From assembly GCA_029243485.1 (NCBI GenBank), contig JAQWRY010000028.1:205200-269199 (forward strand): a stretch of DNA of 64,000 bases, in the 5' to 3' direction. The DNA comes from Candidatus Binatia bacterium (GTDB taxonomy: Bacteria > Desulfobacterota > Binatia > UBA12015). Under the pieces are notes generated by a model that was not told the origin of the DNA, did no database searches, and worked only from the letters and a program-made list of their open reading frames with translations. This document shows positions 26,743-35,765 of this stretch, one piece after another (within the stretch, counting starts at the first letter, position 1; each line of letters starts with the position of its first letter). The position numbers and the translations under genes are program-made.

Positions 26743-27378
26743 CTACTCCGGTGCGAATGCGCCGCGCAGGAAGGCGCGCAGCTCGATCTTGCGGGCGCGC
26801 ATGGCGGCTGCCGCGGTCGGCTCGCCCCCGACGAGCTCGTGCCCGAACTCGTCCGGCGCGACCGCCGGGTAGAGGAGGAAGACGCCGAGCAGGTTCACCA
26901 GAGCCTGGCGGACGTGGACGCGCCGGATGATCCCGGCCCGGCGGGCCTTCTCGAGCCACCCGCCGATGATGCCGAAGATCTCGCGTTCGAGACTGGCGAG
27001 TCCCTCCGGCATGGTGCTCTCTTCCAGATCCGGGCTGACCAGGGAGCGCAACAATACGGGCCCGGTGTCCGGCGTGCGTGCGAAGTGGTCGGACAGGGCA
27101 TCCGCGACGTCGAGGAGGTGGTCGAGTTCGGGTGGTTCGTCGAGAGCGAGCGGCGCGACGACTTCGAGGATGCGCCCGAGCTCGCGGTGCAACATCATGT
27201 GCAGGAGCTCTTCCTTGCTCGCGAAGTGATGGAAGAGGGTGCTCTTGTGCAGGCCGACCTGGTCGGCGAGCATCTGCAGGCTCATGCCCGCGGGGCCGTG
27301 CCGGGCGAACAGCTGCGCGGCGGTTGCGAGGATCCGCTCGCGTGAGGCGTCGTCGCGGCGACGGGCGGGGAGGGCCAT
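26743..27378 (-). CDS. TetR-family repressor linked to alkB
   Basis: 211 residues. The N-terminal helix-turn-helix reads RERILATAAQLFARHG..GMSLQMLADQVGLHKSTLFHHFASKEEL, a textbook TetR DNA-binding domain. The C-terminal ligand domain is hydrophobic and unassigned. The start codon lies 2 nt after the alkB stop, so both genes are in one transcript from the promoter upstream of alkB. Two palindromic sites lie over that promoter and ribosome site; the simplest reading is autoregulation and control of alkB by this protein, with an alkane- or fatty-acid-derived inducer. Confidence 0.9.
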   Translation of the reverse strand: MALPARRRDDASRERILATAAQLFARHGPAGMSLQMLADQVGLHKSTLFHHFASKEELLHMMLHRELGRILEVVAPLALDEPPELDHLLDVADALSDHFARTPDTGPVLLRSLVSPDLEESTMPEGLASLEREIFGIIGGWLEKARRAGIIRRVHVRQALVNLLGVFLLYPAVAPDEFGHELVGGEPTAAAAMRARKIELRAFLRGAFAPE

Positions 27379-27380
27379 CC

Positions 27381-28469
27381 TCAGCTCTCCGCGAAGGGGC
27401 CGAGACCCCGTTCGCGCAGTCGCGCCGTCATGATCTTCTGGAAGCGGTCGTTCCGGAACATGACGAGGTAGTCCATCGCGAAGTAGCCTGTCGGCAGCTT
27501 CGGGCTCTCGTCCCAATGGCGGAGTTGTTGGAACGGCCTCGACGCGTACGCATGGTGATCTGCGTGCCGTGAAAGTCCGACCAGCGCGAAGAGGGTGAAG
27601 CTGGACTCGGTGTCCCACGAGTCGCAGGGGCTCACCTTCCGGCCGCTCCGAACGAGGCCCCAGTGCTCGAAGTAGTTGACCTGCTCGAGGGCGCGGATGG
27701 CCTGAGCCGCCTGCGCGAGAAACAAGACGAAGGCTGCAGGCCCGAAGACCGCCCACATGCCGAAGGCCAGGGTCAACTCCGCGAGGAGTCCGTGAACGAC
27801 GCGGCTCTGGAGCATTCTTAGGTCCCACCATTTCATGTCGGCGTCGCCGAGGCGGGTGGCTTCGAGTCGCCAGGCGCTGCGGAACTGGCCTGGGAGTGTG
27901 CGGCGCAGGAAGGGCCAGAATTTCTCGCCGAAGCGCGCGGTCGCCGGATCTTCGTTTGTCCCGACGCGAACGTGATGGCCGCGCAGGTGCTCGGTGTAGA
28001 AGTGGTCGTACATCACCGTACATAGGAGGAGTCGGCCGAGGAGGCGCATGCGCGCCTCGCGCCGGTGCGTGAGTTCGTGTGCGACGACGATGCCCGAGAT
28101 GCCCGAGTTCCCGCCGACGAGCACAATGGCGACGATGGCATCGACCGACCACAGGGATTGGATCGTGAAGAGCCATCCGAGGAGCACGATGTTCAGCACC
28201 TGGACCGCGACGAGGGCGTAGAGGATCCCGTTGAACGGGCCAGTTGGGGCTTCTTCGGCTGGTTCGTGTCGGGCGGAACCGCTGTTGTGGTCGAGCCAGT
28301 CGACCAGCGGCAGCGGCAGCAGCCACAGGAGGGCAACCGGCCAGGAGTGCGGCCCGGTCGCGAGAAAGCTCAGCGTGAGCAGTGGGAACGCAAAGCACAA
28401 CAGGTGCTTCGTCCAGACCCGGACGGCGGCGCGTGGCCTGCGGGTGGCGGATAGCGTGGCTGTCGACAT
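27381..28469 (-). CDS. alkB: Alkane 1-monooxygenase, AlkB type
   Basis: 362 residues, integral-membrane non-haem di-iron hydroxylase converting alkanes to 1-alcohols. All histidine boxes are present in order: HELTHRR (His131), EHLRGHHVRVGT, and LSRHADHHAYASRPFQ, plus the AlkB signature NYFEHWGL. About six membrane segments. ATG 28469 has a strong GGGGGAG ribosome site 4 nt before it; the long frame extension upstream is not coding. Electrons must come from a rubredoxin and reductase encoded elsewhere. The divergent Fe-alcohol dehydrogenase could take the product. Confidence 0.93.
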   Translation of the reverse strand: MSTATLSATRRPRAAVRVWTKHLLCFAFPLLTLSFLATGPHSWPVALLWLLPLPLVDWLDHNSGSARHEPAEEAPTGPFNGILYALVAVQVLNIVLLGWLFTIQSLWSVDAIVAIVLVGGNSGISGIVVAHELTHRREARMRLLGRLLLCTVMYDHFYTEHLRGHHVRVGTNEDPATARFGEKFWPFLRRTLPGQFRSAWRLEATRLGDADMKWWDLRMLQSRVVHGLLAELTLAFGMWAVFGPAAFVLFLAQAAQAIRALEQVNYFEHWGLVRSGRKVSPCDSWDTESSFTLFALVGLSRHADHHAYASRPFQQLRHWDESPKLPTGYFAMDYLVMFRNDRFQKIMTARLRERGLGPFAES

Positions 28470-28478
28470 GATTCTCCC

Positions 28479-28516
28479 CCAACCGTTCGGTTGGGTATTA
28501 CCAACCAATCGGTTGG
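28479..28516. promoter_or_regulatory. Two TetR-type operator palindromes upstream of alkB
   Basis: Two 16-bp near-palindromes: CCAACCGTTCGGTTGG at 28479-28494 and CCAACCAATCGGTTGG at 28501-28516. Both have arms CCAACC-N4-GGTTGG and their starts are 22 bp apart (about two helical turns). The first overlaps the alkB ribosome site; the second lies in the alkB-adhB intergenic region, 98 bp before the divergent dehydrogenase. Spacing and symmetry are as expected for TetR dimers bound on the same DNA face. Repression by the adjacent TetR is inference. Confidence 0.85.
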
Positions 28517-28614
28517 GAGGCAATCCGGGGCGGTCTGGGCGTGCGTCGGGCCGCGGCGGAGCGCTATAGGATGCATCGAGGTCGCGGAAACCCGCGAGAC
28601 GGAGGGATCGATAG

Positions 28615-29814
28615 ATGTTTGCTTTGAAGAAGGCCCTGCACGCGATCGTGATTGCGATCACGAAGGTCGGAGCGAAGCTGCTTCCCGACCGGGTTCCGAT
28701 GACCTTCATCGGAACGGACTCGACCAGCGAACTGTGCACGTCGCTGGCCCAGACGGCAAAGACCAAGGTCCTGATCGTCACCGACGCCGGCCTCGTGAAG
28801 GCGGGCATCGCGAAGCGCGTGACGGATGCGCTCGATTCGGCGGGAGTGGGCTGGTCGGTCTTCGACGGGGTCGAGCCGGATCCGACGTTCACGCAGGTTG
28901 ATGCAGGTCTCAGCCAGTTGGCCCGCGACAAATGTGACGCCGTGCTCGCGGTGGGCGGAGGCTCCTCGATGGACGCGGCAAAAATCATCGCGGCGAGCGC
29001 GACAAACGGCAACGACGCGCACAAGCTCGAGGGCATGATGAAGGTGCGACGGCCGCCCCTGTCGCTCTCGGCGATTCCCACCACGGCGGGGACCGGTTCG
29101 GAGGTCACAGTGGCGGCCGTCGTCTCGGATAGCCAGACCCACGAGAAGAAGTTCTTCGTCGATCCGAAGCTGTTGCCGGAGATGACGGCGCTCGACCCCT
29201 CGCTCATGGCGGGCCTGCCCCCCGCGATCACCGCCGCGACCGGCATGGATGCGCTGACGCATGCGATCGAGTCCTTCATTTCCAAGACGAGCAACGCGCA
29301 GACGGAGCGTTGGGCGACTGCGGCTGTTCGCCTGATCTTTACGAATTTGCCGACGGCGTACGCCAATGGAAGCGATCTCGACGCGCGGAAGGCGATGGCG
29401 ATCTCGTCGTACTACGCCGGGTTGGCCTTTACGCGCACGAGTGTCGGCTACGTGCACGCGATCGCGCACACGTTCGGCGCCTACTATCGGACGCCCCATG
29501 GAATGGCGAACGCGATCGCGCTGCCGCACGTTCTGGAGTTCTCGAAGAACGAGGCCCGGGAGCAGTTGGCGGCGCTGGGCGACCTGATCGGCGTCCCCGG
29601 CGGAAGCGAGGCGGAGAAGGCTGAAGGGTTCATTCGCGCGGTCCGTGAGCTGATGGCGCGAATCGGCATTCCGTACACGCTCGAGGCGCTGCGAACCGAC
29701 GACATTCCCGCAATCGCCAAGCAGGCGCTCGCGGAGGCGCACATGAACTATCCGGTGCCTCGCTACATGGGCCAGCCTGATTGCGAGAGGCTCCTGCGCG
29801 ACATCGTCGCCTGA
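28615..29814 (+). CDS. Iron-containing alcohol dehydrogenase
   Basis: 399 residues of the group III Fe-ADH family. Signatures: GGGSSMDAAK (NAD site), PTTAGTGSEVT, AATGMDALTHAIES (first Fe-binding Asp and His region) and the Fe-ligand block GYVHAIAHTFGAYYRTPHG. Ribosome site GGAGGG lies 8 nt before ATG 28615. It is divergent from alkB and shares the operator region. It should oxidise the alcohol made by AlkB to an aldehyde, which either of the window's aldehyde dehydrogenases could use. An N-terminal hydrophobic stretch (HAIVIAITKVGAKLL) is typical of eukaryote-like members. Confidence 0.9.
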   Translation: MFALKKALHAIVIAITKVGAKLLPDRVPMTFIGTDSTSELCTSLAQTAKTKVLIVTDAGLVKAGIAKRVTDALDSAGVGWSVFDGVEPDPTFTQVDAGLSQLARDKCDAVLAVGGGSSMDAAKIIAASATNGNDAHKLEGMMKVRRPPLSLSAIPTTAGTGSEVTVAAVVSDSQTHEKKFFVDPKLLPEMTALDPSLMAGLPPAITAATGMDALTHAIESFISKTSNAQTERWATAAVRLIFTNLPTAYANGSDLDARKAMAISSYYAGLAFTRTSVGYVHAIAHTFGAYYRTPHGMANAIALPHVLEFSKNEAREQLAALGDLIGVPGGSEAEKAEGFIRAVRELMARIGIPYTLEALRTDDIPAIAKQALAEAHMNYPVPRYMGQPDCERLLRDIVA

Positions 29815-29855
29815 GCATCTTCGTGCGAAGGCCGTTGCTTCTGACGCTACTCGGA

Positions 29856-30490
29856 ATCGACCAAGCAAGATCTCAATCTCCCCGCCGAGCATCTGAGCGA
29901 GTTTCCCGTCGGGAAGTTCCTGCTGCAATACGGCATCGAGCAGCGAGAGTACCTTGACCGGCTTGAGGACCTTTACGCGGCGGACGATCCGGAGAAAAAG
30001 GGCCCCACTCTCGCCGCGATCTGGGATGGCGCCGGACACAACACGGAGGCGGTCCTGCAGACGCTGGCTGCAACGAAGGGGTCGTGGTTCGCACATCTTC
30101 GGGAGGTGACCCGGCTGCGGATCCCGTAGGGGAAGGGTGCGATCGTGTATCCCGTCATGCACAATCGCAGCTCGTGCCAGCGTGGCCTATATGTTCGACG
30201 AGTCGGCGCGGCTGGTTCCGGAGGGCGACACGTTGACTCTCGTCCAGGGCTACCTCGGCAGCTATCCGAACTTCGGGTTTGATATGCAGGCGGGCGATCT
30301 GGGGGAGTTCGGGAGGCGCCTCAAGACGGTAACCGAGGCAGCGGGGATCGAGGCTTTGGCCATCCGCCTCGGCGTGCGGCGGACGAGTCCGGAGTCCTGG
30401 ACCACGATGGATTGGATGGCCGAGGATTTCGTCCGCAGGCAGCCGGCCCAGGCGGGGCTGCTCGATCTGGGTCGGTACGAGAACTTCTGA
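29856..30490 (+). pseudogene. Fatty acid cis/trans isomerase (CTI)-like remnant
   Basis: A first piece reads LPAEHLSEFPVGKFLLQYGI, then EDLYAADDPEKKGPTLAAIW and DGAGHNTEAVL. It then jumps to SWFAHLREVTRLRIP, TAG (about 30127), then VYPVMHNR. A frameshift near 30172 leads to ASVAYMFDESARLVPEGDTL and GYLGSYPNF. The order (GPTLAAIWDG, then V..LL.R..HA..AY.F.E, then SYPN) matches the catalytic region and C-terminus of CTI, with a central piece of about 200-250 residues deleted. CTI isomerises membrane unsaturated fatty acids under solvent stress. The N-terminal haem part is absent. Confidence 0.6.
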
Positions 30491-30536
30491 GGTGATTCCG
30501 CGCAAGAGGATCCCTCGCGCCGATTAGCGTGCTAGG

Positions 30537-30929
30537 GTGGTGAACGCGATGGGACGCCCTGACTCAAGATTTGATGGCAACTGCGGGATGTTTGCTATAG
30601 CGGTTGCCGATGCCTCCCGTTTGGCCGGCAAGACGCCGGTCATCGTGATCGCACATGATGCCGAGTCGATGGAGCACTTCCGGCGCGGGCAGTTCCATCT
30701 GTATCACGTCGCTATCGAGGTCGACGGGATACTCTGCGACGCGCGCGGCCGGATCCAAACGGACGATGAGATCCTGTCGTTCATGACGCCGCCGGTTCCT
30801 CAGGCGAAGGTCGACCGTTTCGCCGTCGACGCCGACTTGAAGTCGATCATCCGGCGAAAGACCCGTTGGACGATTTCGTTCGAGAAGTACGCGGACGAGG
30901 CGACGCGGCTTATCGTCGATCTGAGCTAG
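30537..30929 (+). CDS. Unrecognised 130-aa protein with possible Cys-His-Asp triad
   Basis: Not recognised as a named family. The frame starts at GTG 30537/30540 or the in-frame ATG 30549. Order of conserved-looking features: FDGNCGMFAIAVA with a Cys near residue 16, HLYHVAIEVDG with a His near residue 58, then LCDARGRI with an Asp. A Cys followed by H-x-A-x-x-V-D-G and D-A-R/S-G resembles small papain/transglutaminase-like predicted peptidases. That would be a guess at fold, not at substrate. No operon partner; 108 nt separate it from the DUF1214 gene. Confidence 0.6.
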   Translation: MVNAMGRPDSRFDGNCGMFAIAVADASRLAGKTPVIVIAHDAESMEHFRRGQFHLYHVAIEVDGILCDARGRIQTDDEILSFMTPPVPQAKVDRFAVDADLKSIIRRKTRWTISFEKYADEATRLIVDLS

Positions 30930-31037
30930 CCCCCGCCCCCGTGTCGGCACAATTGGGGCGCGGCTCGCTGGCGCACTGAGCCTGCTTCGTCCCCTGCGGC
31001 TTGCAGTCTGGGAACTCTCCGTGTTGGAGTGGTCCGC

Positions 31038-32126
31038 ATGGCGACGCCGCAGACCGACGAAGCGTGGAAACTGTTCCGCAAGATGCTCGACGACATGGCC
31101 CAGATGGTCGACGAGGATGCGGAGTGCGATCTCGAGCGGCTGGAGGGGATGCGTGTCCTCGGTCGCGTGACGACGATGGCGCTCGAGCTCAACCTCGACG
31201 TCGAGGCCGACGCCCCGCGCTTGTACTCGATGGACACGCCGACCCGTTTCGTCGGCGGCCCGAATCCGGACGGCGAGTATTTCCTGTCCATGATCGACGC
31301 AACGCAGGCGTACCGGGTGCGTGGGCAGCGTGGGTCGTCGGTTTATCTGGGCTTTCAGATCCTCGCCGGAATCGGCCTCAACCCCCGCCGCATGGGGACC
31401 AACGTGCCGGACAAAGAGCTGGAAATTCGCCCGGACGGGACGTTCGCTCTCGTGTTCGCCGCGACGAAGCCGAGCGATGCGGAGCTGGGGGGCGATCCGT
31501 GGGTGGAGATCCCCGACGATTCGTCGGCCCTCGTCGTCCGCGAGTACTTCGCAGACCGCAGCGCCGAGACCCCCGCCGGTCTCTCGATAGACCGGCTTGA
31601 GCCGGCGAGCGTACCCGCGCTACCGCAAGATGGCTCCATCGCCGAGAGGTTCGCGAGTGCGGCCTTCACAATCGCGAAGATGATCACTCTCCACCGCACC
31701 GTGAAGCCGGAGATGCTTGACCATCCGAACGAGTTCTTGACGGCAGACGGCGAGGAACTCGGTTCCGAGAACACGACGCCCGACAATCTCTACATGATCG
31801 GTTCGTGGCGTCTCGCGCCCGACGAGGCGCTGGTCTTGGAACTCTCGCCGCCGGCGACCCGCTTCTGGAACGTTGCGATCGCGAACGTCTGGCACGAATG
31901 TATCGAGCCGCTGCGGCGCAGGAGCTCCGTCACGAACGCGGGTGCGGTCGCGCGGGCGGACGGCAGCGTGCGGGTCGTGATGTCGGCGACGAATCCGGGT
32001 GCGGCGAACTGGCTCGACACGGGCGGCCGGGGCCGCGGGTTCATGGTCGTTCGGTGGCTCGACAACCCGTCTGCACCTCCGGTGACGACCCGCGTCGTGC
32101 CGCTGGAGGACGCGGCCGACCGGTAG
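31038..32126 (+). CDS. DUF1214-domain protein
   Basis: 362 residues starting at ATG 31038, with GGAG 9 nt upstream. The C-terminal about 110 residues carry the DUF1214 signature: RFWNVAIANVWHECIEPLR, then GSVRVVMSATNPGAANWLDT, then GFMVVRWL. DUF1214 domains often occur with DUF1254; here the N-terminal about 240 residues are a separate, mostly beta domain seen in mycobacteria and steroid degraders. Function unknown. Intact and free-standing, between a small unknown gene and a wrecked flavoprotein gene. Confidence 0.75.
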   Translation: MATPQTDEAWKLFRKMLDDMAQMVDEDAECDLERLEGMRVLGRVTTMALELNLDVEADAPRLYSMDTPTRFVGGPNPDGEYFLSMIDATQAYRVRGQRGSSVYLGFQILAGIGLNPRRMGTNVPDKELEIRPDGTFALVFAATKPSDAELGGDPWVEIPDDSSALVVREYFADRSAETPAGLSIDRLEPASVPALPQDGSIAERFASAAFTIAKMITLHRTVKPEMLDHPNEFLTADGEELGSENTTPDNLYMIGSWRLAPDEALVLELSPPATRFWNVAIANVWHECIEPLRRRSSVTNAGAVARADGSVRVVMSATNPGAANWLDTGGRGRGFMVVRWLDNPSAPPVTTRVVPLEDAADR

Positions 32127-32139
32127 CCGCCCTGCGACG

Positions 32140-32700
32140 GGGACTGGTCAGTGATGTGGCGTCTCGCGCGCCTACCGAAGAATGTCGCTTCGCCGATGCA
32201 GGTGCCGCTCGAGTAGCCGGTCGCGCCTGCGCGATGTTCGAAGCACACGCTCCTGCGGCGCACAGACCGGGAATCGGGGTCCCGTCCGGCCGCAGGAACT
32301 CAGCATCGATTGAAGCCCGAAGGCCGCCCAGGGTGAGCCGACGTAGATGGCTTTCCCGACGGAGTACTCCAGCGCCGCGAACGGAGCCTGGTCGAGGGGC
32401 TGGAGCCAATCTGGGTGCTTGTGGAACGTGGGATCCTCGCCGCACGCGAATCGCGCCCGAGCCGTCGAAGTGTTTGTAGCGGACTCCGACGACCTGTCCG
32501 TCATCGACGATGAGATTTGTCGCGCCCGTGTCGTACTAGAAGCGCACTCCCGTGCGTTGGGCTTCGCTTTCGAGCCGTCCGGTCACGATCGACCCGCCTC
32601 CGCTGCCGGTCTTCTCGACCTTGTGCCCGCGCGGGGCGGGCAAGTTCATGCGCGGCTCCCTATCAGGTGGGTCGGGGCCCGCGCCACGGGACAGCGGCTG
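32140..32700 (-). pseudogene. FAD-dependent dehydrogenase (ketosteroid dehydrogenase/fumarate-reductase type) remnant
   Basis: Minus-strand sense appears in successive frames: GSGGGSIVTGRLESEAQRTG, then an in-frame TAG near 32532. Next come LIVDDGQVVGVRYKHFDG, FACGEDPTFHKHPDWLQPLD, GTPIPGLCAAGACASNIAQ and YSSGTCIGEATFFGRRARRH. These are the middle and C-terminal blocks of 3-oxosteroid-1-dehydrogenase-like flavoproteins (C-terminal 'GLYAAGxxA' FAD contact). At least three frameshifts, one nonsense codon and an internal deletion separate them. The N-terminal Rossmann GxGxxG is absent. Confidence 0.7.
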
Positions 32701-32725
32701 CTATTGCCGTTACGTTCCTGGCTCC

Positions 32726-35101
32726 ATGGCGCGAATCCTCAAGATCGACGAGACCGGCGACCACGCGGTCGGCGGGAAGGCGGAAGGCCTCGCTCGCCTG
32801 CGGGCAATGGGTCTGGAGATTCCGCCGACCCTGGTCCTGGAGGGGGCCGTTCGCGGAGGGCTTCCCGAGGACCTTGAACGGGAGGTCGCCGTCCTCGGCG
32901 AAGGCCGGCTCGCCGTGCGCTCGTCTGCCATCGGGGAGGACGGCGCTGGCGCGTCGTTCGCTGGACAGTACGAGACCATCCTCGACGTTCGGCCCACTGA
33001 GCTGCGGTCGGCGATCGACCAGTGTCTGGCTTCGGCGCAGAGCGCTAGGGCCGTCGCGTACCGGGATTCGCGGGACGAGGCCGCGGGCGCCGCGGTCATG
33101 TCGGTCGTCATCCAGCGGATGGTGTCCGCCCGTGCGTCGGGGGTCTGCTTCACGGCGGATCCGGTGACCAGTCGTCGAAACCGGCTCGTGCTCGATTCGG
33201 TTGCGGGTCTCGGCGAAGCGCTCGTTTCGGGCCACGCGAGTCCGGACCACGACGAGCTCCGACGATCGGATGGCGTCTGGGAGCCGACGCAGCTCGCGGG
33301 CGCGACCCCTGTGCTCTCTCAGGAGGAGCGCGCTCAATTGGCCCGTGAGGCGCTCGAAGCCGAGACCGCCGCGGGCGAGCCGCTCGATCTCGAGTGGGCG
33401 ATCGACGTGGACGGCACGCTCTTCTGGTTGCAGGCGAGGCCGATCACGACGCTGATGCTGGACCCGCAGTCGATCGACACGCCGCCGATGGAGGAGGGCG
33501 ACGTGTACACGCGCTGTAACGTGGGCGAGATGATGCCGGGCGCGGTGTCCCCCCTCACGTTCTCGACATGCGCCCGCGGGATCGACGTCGGCTGGCAGGA
33601 CAACATGATCGCGATCGGTGTACGCGCGCAGCGTTCGAGCGACAACGTCTACATCGGGATGAGCCACGGGCACCTATTCATCAACTTGAGTGAGGGTGCG
33701 CGCTTCTCCAGCGCCGTGACCGGCTCTCACCCGGATCAGCAGAGCCTCGCGATCTGTGGTCGTCTCGTGCCCGAGATCGTCGCGCCCGATGTGCCGGCTC
33801 TCCGCATCCGGTTACCGCGGGCCGTCCGGCAAGTCGCTTCCGTCGTCCGCGCCCAACCACACCTCCGGCGGATGGAGGCCCTCGTCGAGCGTGGGACGAT
33901 CTCCGTCGGCGGCGACTCGAAGTCGACGTGGCAGAACATCGAGGCGGAGCGCGAGGTGCTCTACGAGTCCTATGCACGACATCTCACGGTGTCGTCGGGT
34001 GCGGGGGCGCTCGCACCGATCCTGTTGCGGGTTCTCGCGGGGGACGCCGAACCGTCGCCGGAACATCACGCGGCGGTCGGGCACCTTCTGTCCGGAGCGG
34101 AAGGCGTCGAGAGCGCCGACATTGCCGCGGGGGCGCGACGGCTCCTCGAGGCGCTCGAGCGGTCTGCGACACCTGCCGAGTTCCCCGAGTGGGACGTAGC
34201 CACGGCCGTCGCGTGGTTTCGCGGCGAGGCGTCCGGCGAGGCGGGGTGCGTCTACACCGCGTACCTCGCTCGTCATGGGCATCGTAGTCTCCGCGAACTC
34301 GACGTCCGTCAGCCCGAGTGGGCGCACGATCCGACCCCACTGATCCGCGCGCTTCAGGCACAGCTCCGCGCTCGTCGTGTAGCGGGTAGCGCCTCGGTCG
34401 GAGCCGAGCCGGTTCGTGTGGCGATGGATCTCGGCCGGCTGCGGTGGCTGGCCCCCATGGCGCACGCCGCAGTGCGCAACCGCGAGCGGTCGAAGTCGCT
34501 CCTGGTCGCGACGACGGTGCACTTCAAGCGGGCGTACCGCGCGCTAGCGGCGCAGTTCGTGGCCGAAGGTCGCTTGCCGGACGAAGACGCGGTCTTCTTT
34601 CTGCTTCACGAGGAGCTGGGCCTTCTCGCCGAATCGTCGCCGGGCGACCGGTGGGCCGACCTCGCTGTGCAACGTCGTGAGGCGCTCTCCTTCCAAGAGA
34701 AGCTCCGGTTCCCGGAGGTCAGCGTCGGGTTGCCGGAGCCCGAGGCGCCGCCGCCGGTCGAGGGCGACGAGCGGCTCGTCGTGGGTAAGCCGGTGAGCCG
34801 CGGTCGCGTCGAGGGCCGCGTGCGCGTCGTCCGCGAGCTGGTAGAAGCCGAGGCACTCGAACCCGGCGAAATCCTCGTTGCCGCGATCACGGACGTCGGT
34901 TGGACTCCCTACTTTGCGATCATCGCCGGTCTGGTGACCGACGTGGGTAGCGCGGTGTCGCACGGGGCGGTGGTTGCGCGGGAGTACGGTCTGCCGGCAG
35001 TGCTGAACACCGGCAACGCGACGCGCGTGTTGCGCACCGGGGACCGGGTCCGCCTCGACGGCGACGCCGGGACGGTGGAAGTCATGGAGCCGGCGGTCTG
35101 A
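32726..35101 (+). CDS. PEP-utilising phosphotransferase, rifampin-phosphotransferase/PEP-synthase-like
   Basis: 791 residues. The N-terminal domain is an ATP-grasp PPDK N-terminal fold (GGKAEGLARLRAMG, LAVRSSAIGEDGAGASFAGQ, GVCFTADPVT, WLQARPITTL ending near residue 250). A long central domain follows. The C-terminal swivelling domain holds the phosphorylated His at about residue 746 in SAVSHGAVVAREYGLPAVLN. The ATP-grasp / central / His order and length match rifampin phosphotransferase (Rph, about 870 aa) and relatives such as PigC better than PEP synthase, which has a C-terminal PEP-binding barrel that is absent here. Natural substrate unknown. Confidence 0.85.
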   Translation: MARILKIDETGDHAVGGKAEGLARLRAMGLEIPPTLVLEGAVRGGLPEDLEREVAVLGEGRLAVRSSAIGEDGAGASFAGQYETILDVRPTELRSAIDQCLASAQSARAVAYRDSRDEAAGAAVMSVVIQRMVSARASGVCFTADPVTSRRNRLVLDSVAGLGEALVSGHASPDHDELRRSDGVWEPTQLAGATPVLSQEERAQLAREALEAETAAGEPLDLEWAIDVDGTLFWLQARPITTLMLDPQSIDTPPMEEGDVYTRCNVGEMMPGAVSPLTFSTCARGIDVGWQDNMIAIGVRAQRSSDNVYIGMSHGHLFINLSEGARFSSAVTGSHPDQQSLAICGRLVPEIVAPDVPALRIRLPRAVRQVASVVRAQPHLRRMEALVERGTISVGGDSKSTWQNIEAEREVLYESYARHLTVSSGAGALAPILLRVLAGDAEPSPEHHAAVGHLLSGAEGVESADIAAGARRLLEALERSATPAEFPEWDVATAVAWFRGEASGEAGCVYTAYLARHGHRSLRELDVRQPEWAHDPTPLIRALQAQLRARRVAGSASVGAEPVRVAMDLGRLRWLAPMAHAAVRNRERSKSLLVATTVHFKRAYRALAAQFVAEGRLPDEDAVFFLLHEELGLLAESSPGDRWADLAVQRREALSFQEKLRFPEVSVGLPEPEAPPPVEGDERLVVGKPVSRGRVEGRVRVVRELVEAEALEPGEILVAAITDVGWTPYFAIIAGLVTDVGSAVSHGAVVAREYGLPAVLNTGNATRVLRTGDRVRLDGDAGTVEVMEPAV

Positions 35102-35109
35102 CGCGGCGT

Positions 35110-35760
35110 CTACTTGGCGGCGAGGAGCGGTTCGAGCTTCGGCCAGACGACGGCCGCGACTTTCTTCTGTCCCTCCGCGTTGGGGTGGATGTCGTCGGCT
35201 TGATTTAGGGACCGCTCGCCGGCCACGCCCTCGAGGAGGAAGGGGATCAGGGCGGCATCATTCTTCTCCGCCAACGCCGGGAAGCTCGTCTCGAACTCCT
35301 CGACGTAGCCGTCGCCTAGGTTCTGCAGAGCACGCATCCCGGCGATCACGAAGCGCGCGTCGGGATGAGCGGCGCGGGCCCGGTCGAGGATCTGCTGTAG
35401 GTTGTCGCGCATCATGGCGGGGCTGAGTCCGCGGAGCATGTCGTTCGCGCCCAGCTCGAGGACGAGGATGGCGATCGGCAGCTTGAGGAGCCAGTCGATA
35501 CGTCGGAGTCCGCCGGCCGACGTGTCGCCGCTAACGCCGGCGTTCACGACGCGGTATTCCAAGCCGGCCGCGTCGATCCGCTGCTGGAGCAGCGCGGGGA
35601 AGGCCTCGTCCGATGGGAGCCCGTAGCCGGCGGTGAGGCTGGTGCCGACGAAGAGGACGACGGGCCGCTCGTCGGCGGCGAGAGCCGCGCTGGTGACCAG
35701 ACATGCGAGGAGGGCCCCGAGCCAGTAGAGTCTCGGGAACCGTCGTGTCCGCTTCTTCAT
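35110..35760 (-). CDS. tesA: Secreted SGNH/GDSL esterase (arylesterase/thioesterase I)
   Basis: 216 residues with a signal peptide (hydrophobic core about 13-28, ending ALA). SGNH blocks: VGTSLTAGYG (block I Ser; GTSL in place of GDSL), GVSGDTSAGG (Gly), GANDMLRG (Asn) and DDIHPNAEG (catalytic Asp-His). This is the TesA/arylesterase family, a periplasmic lysophospholipase/thioesterase. It is divergent from ybbA-ybbP with only 5 nt between start codons, the same tesA / ybbA-ybbP neighbourhood seen in Escherichia coli. Confidence 0.9.
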   Translation of the reverse strand: MKKRTRRFPRLYWLGALLACLVTSAALAADERPVVLFVGTSLTAGYGLPSDEAFPALLQQRIDAAGLEYRVVNAGVSGDTSAGGLRRIDWLLKLPIAILVLELGANDMLRGLSPAMMRDNLQQILDRARAAHPDARFVIAGMRALQNLGDGYVEEFETSFPALAEKNDAALIPFLLEGVAGERSLNQADDIHPNAEGQKKVAAVVWPKLEPLLAAK

Positions 35761-35765
35761 CGCCC

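Noticed and set aside
32138..32726. An independent plus-strand gene between DUF1214 and the phosphotransferase
   Set aside because: Plus-strand frames give no domain, while the minus strand shows clear flavoprotein blocks.
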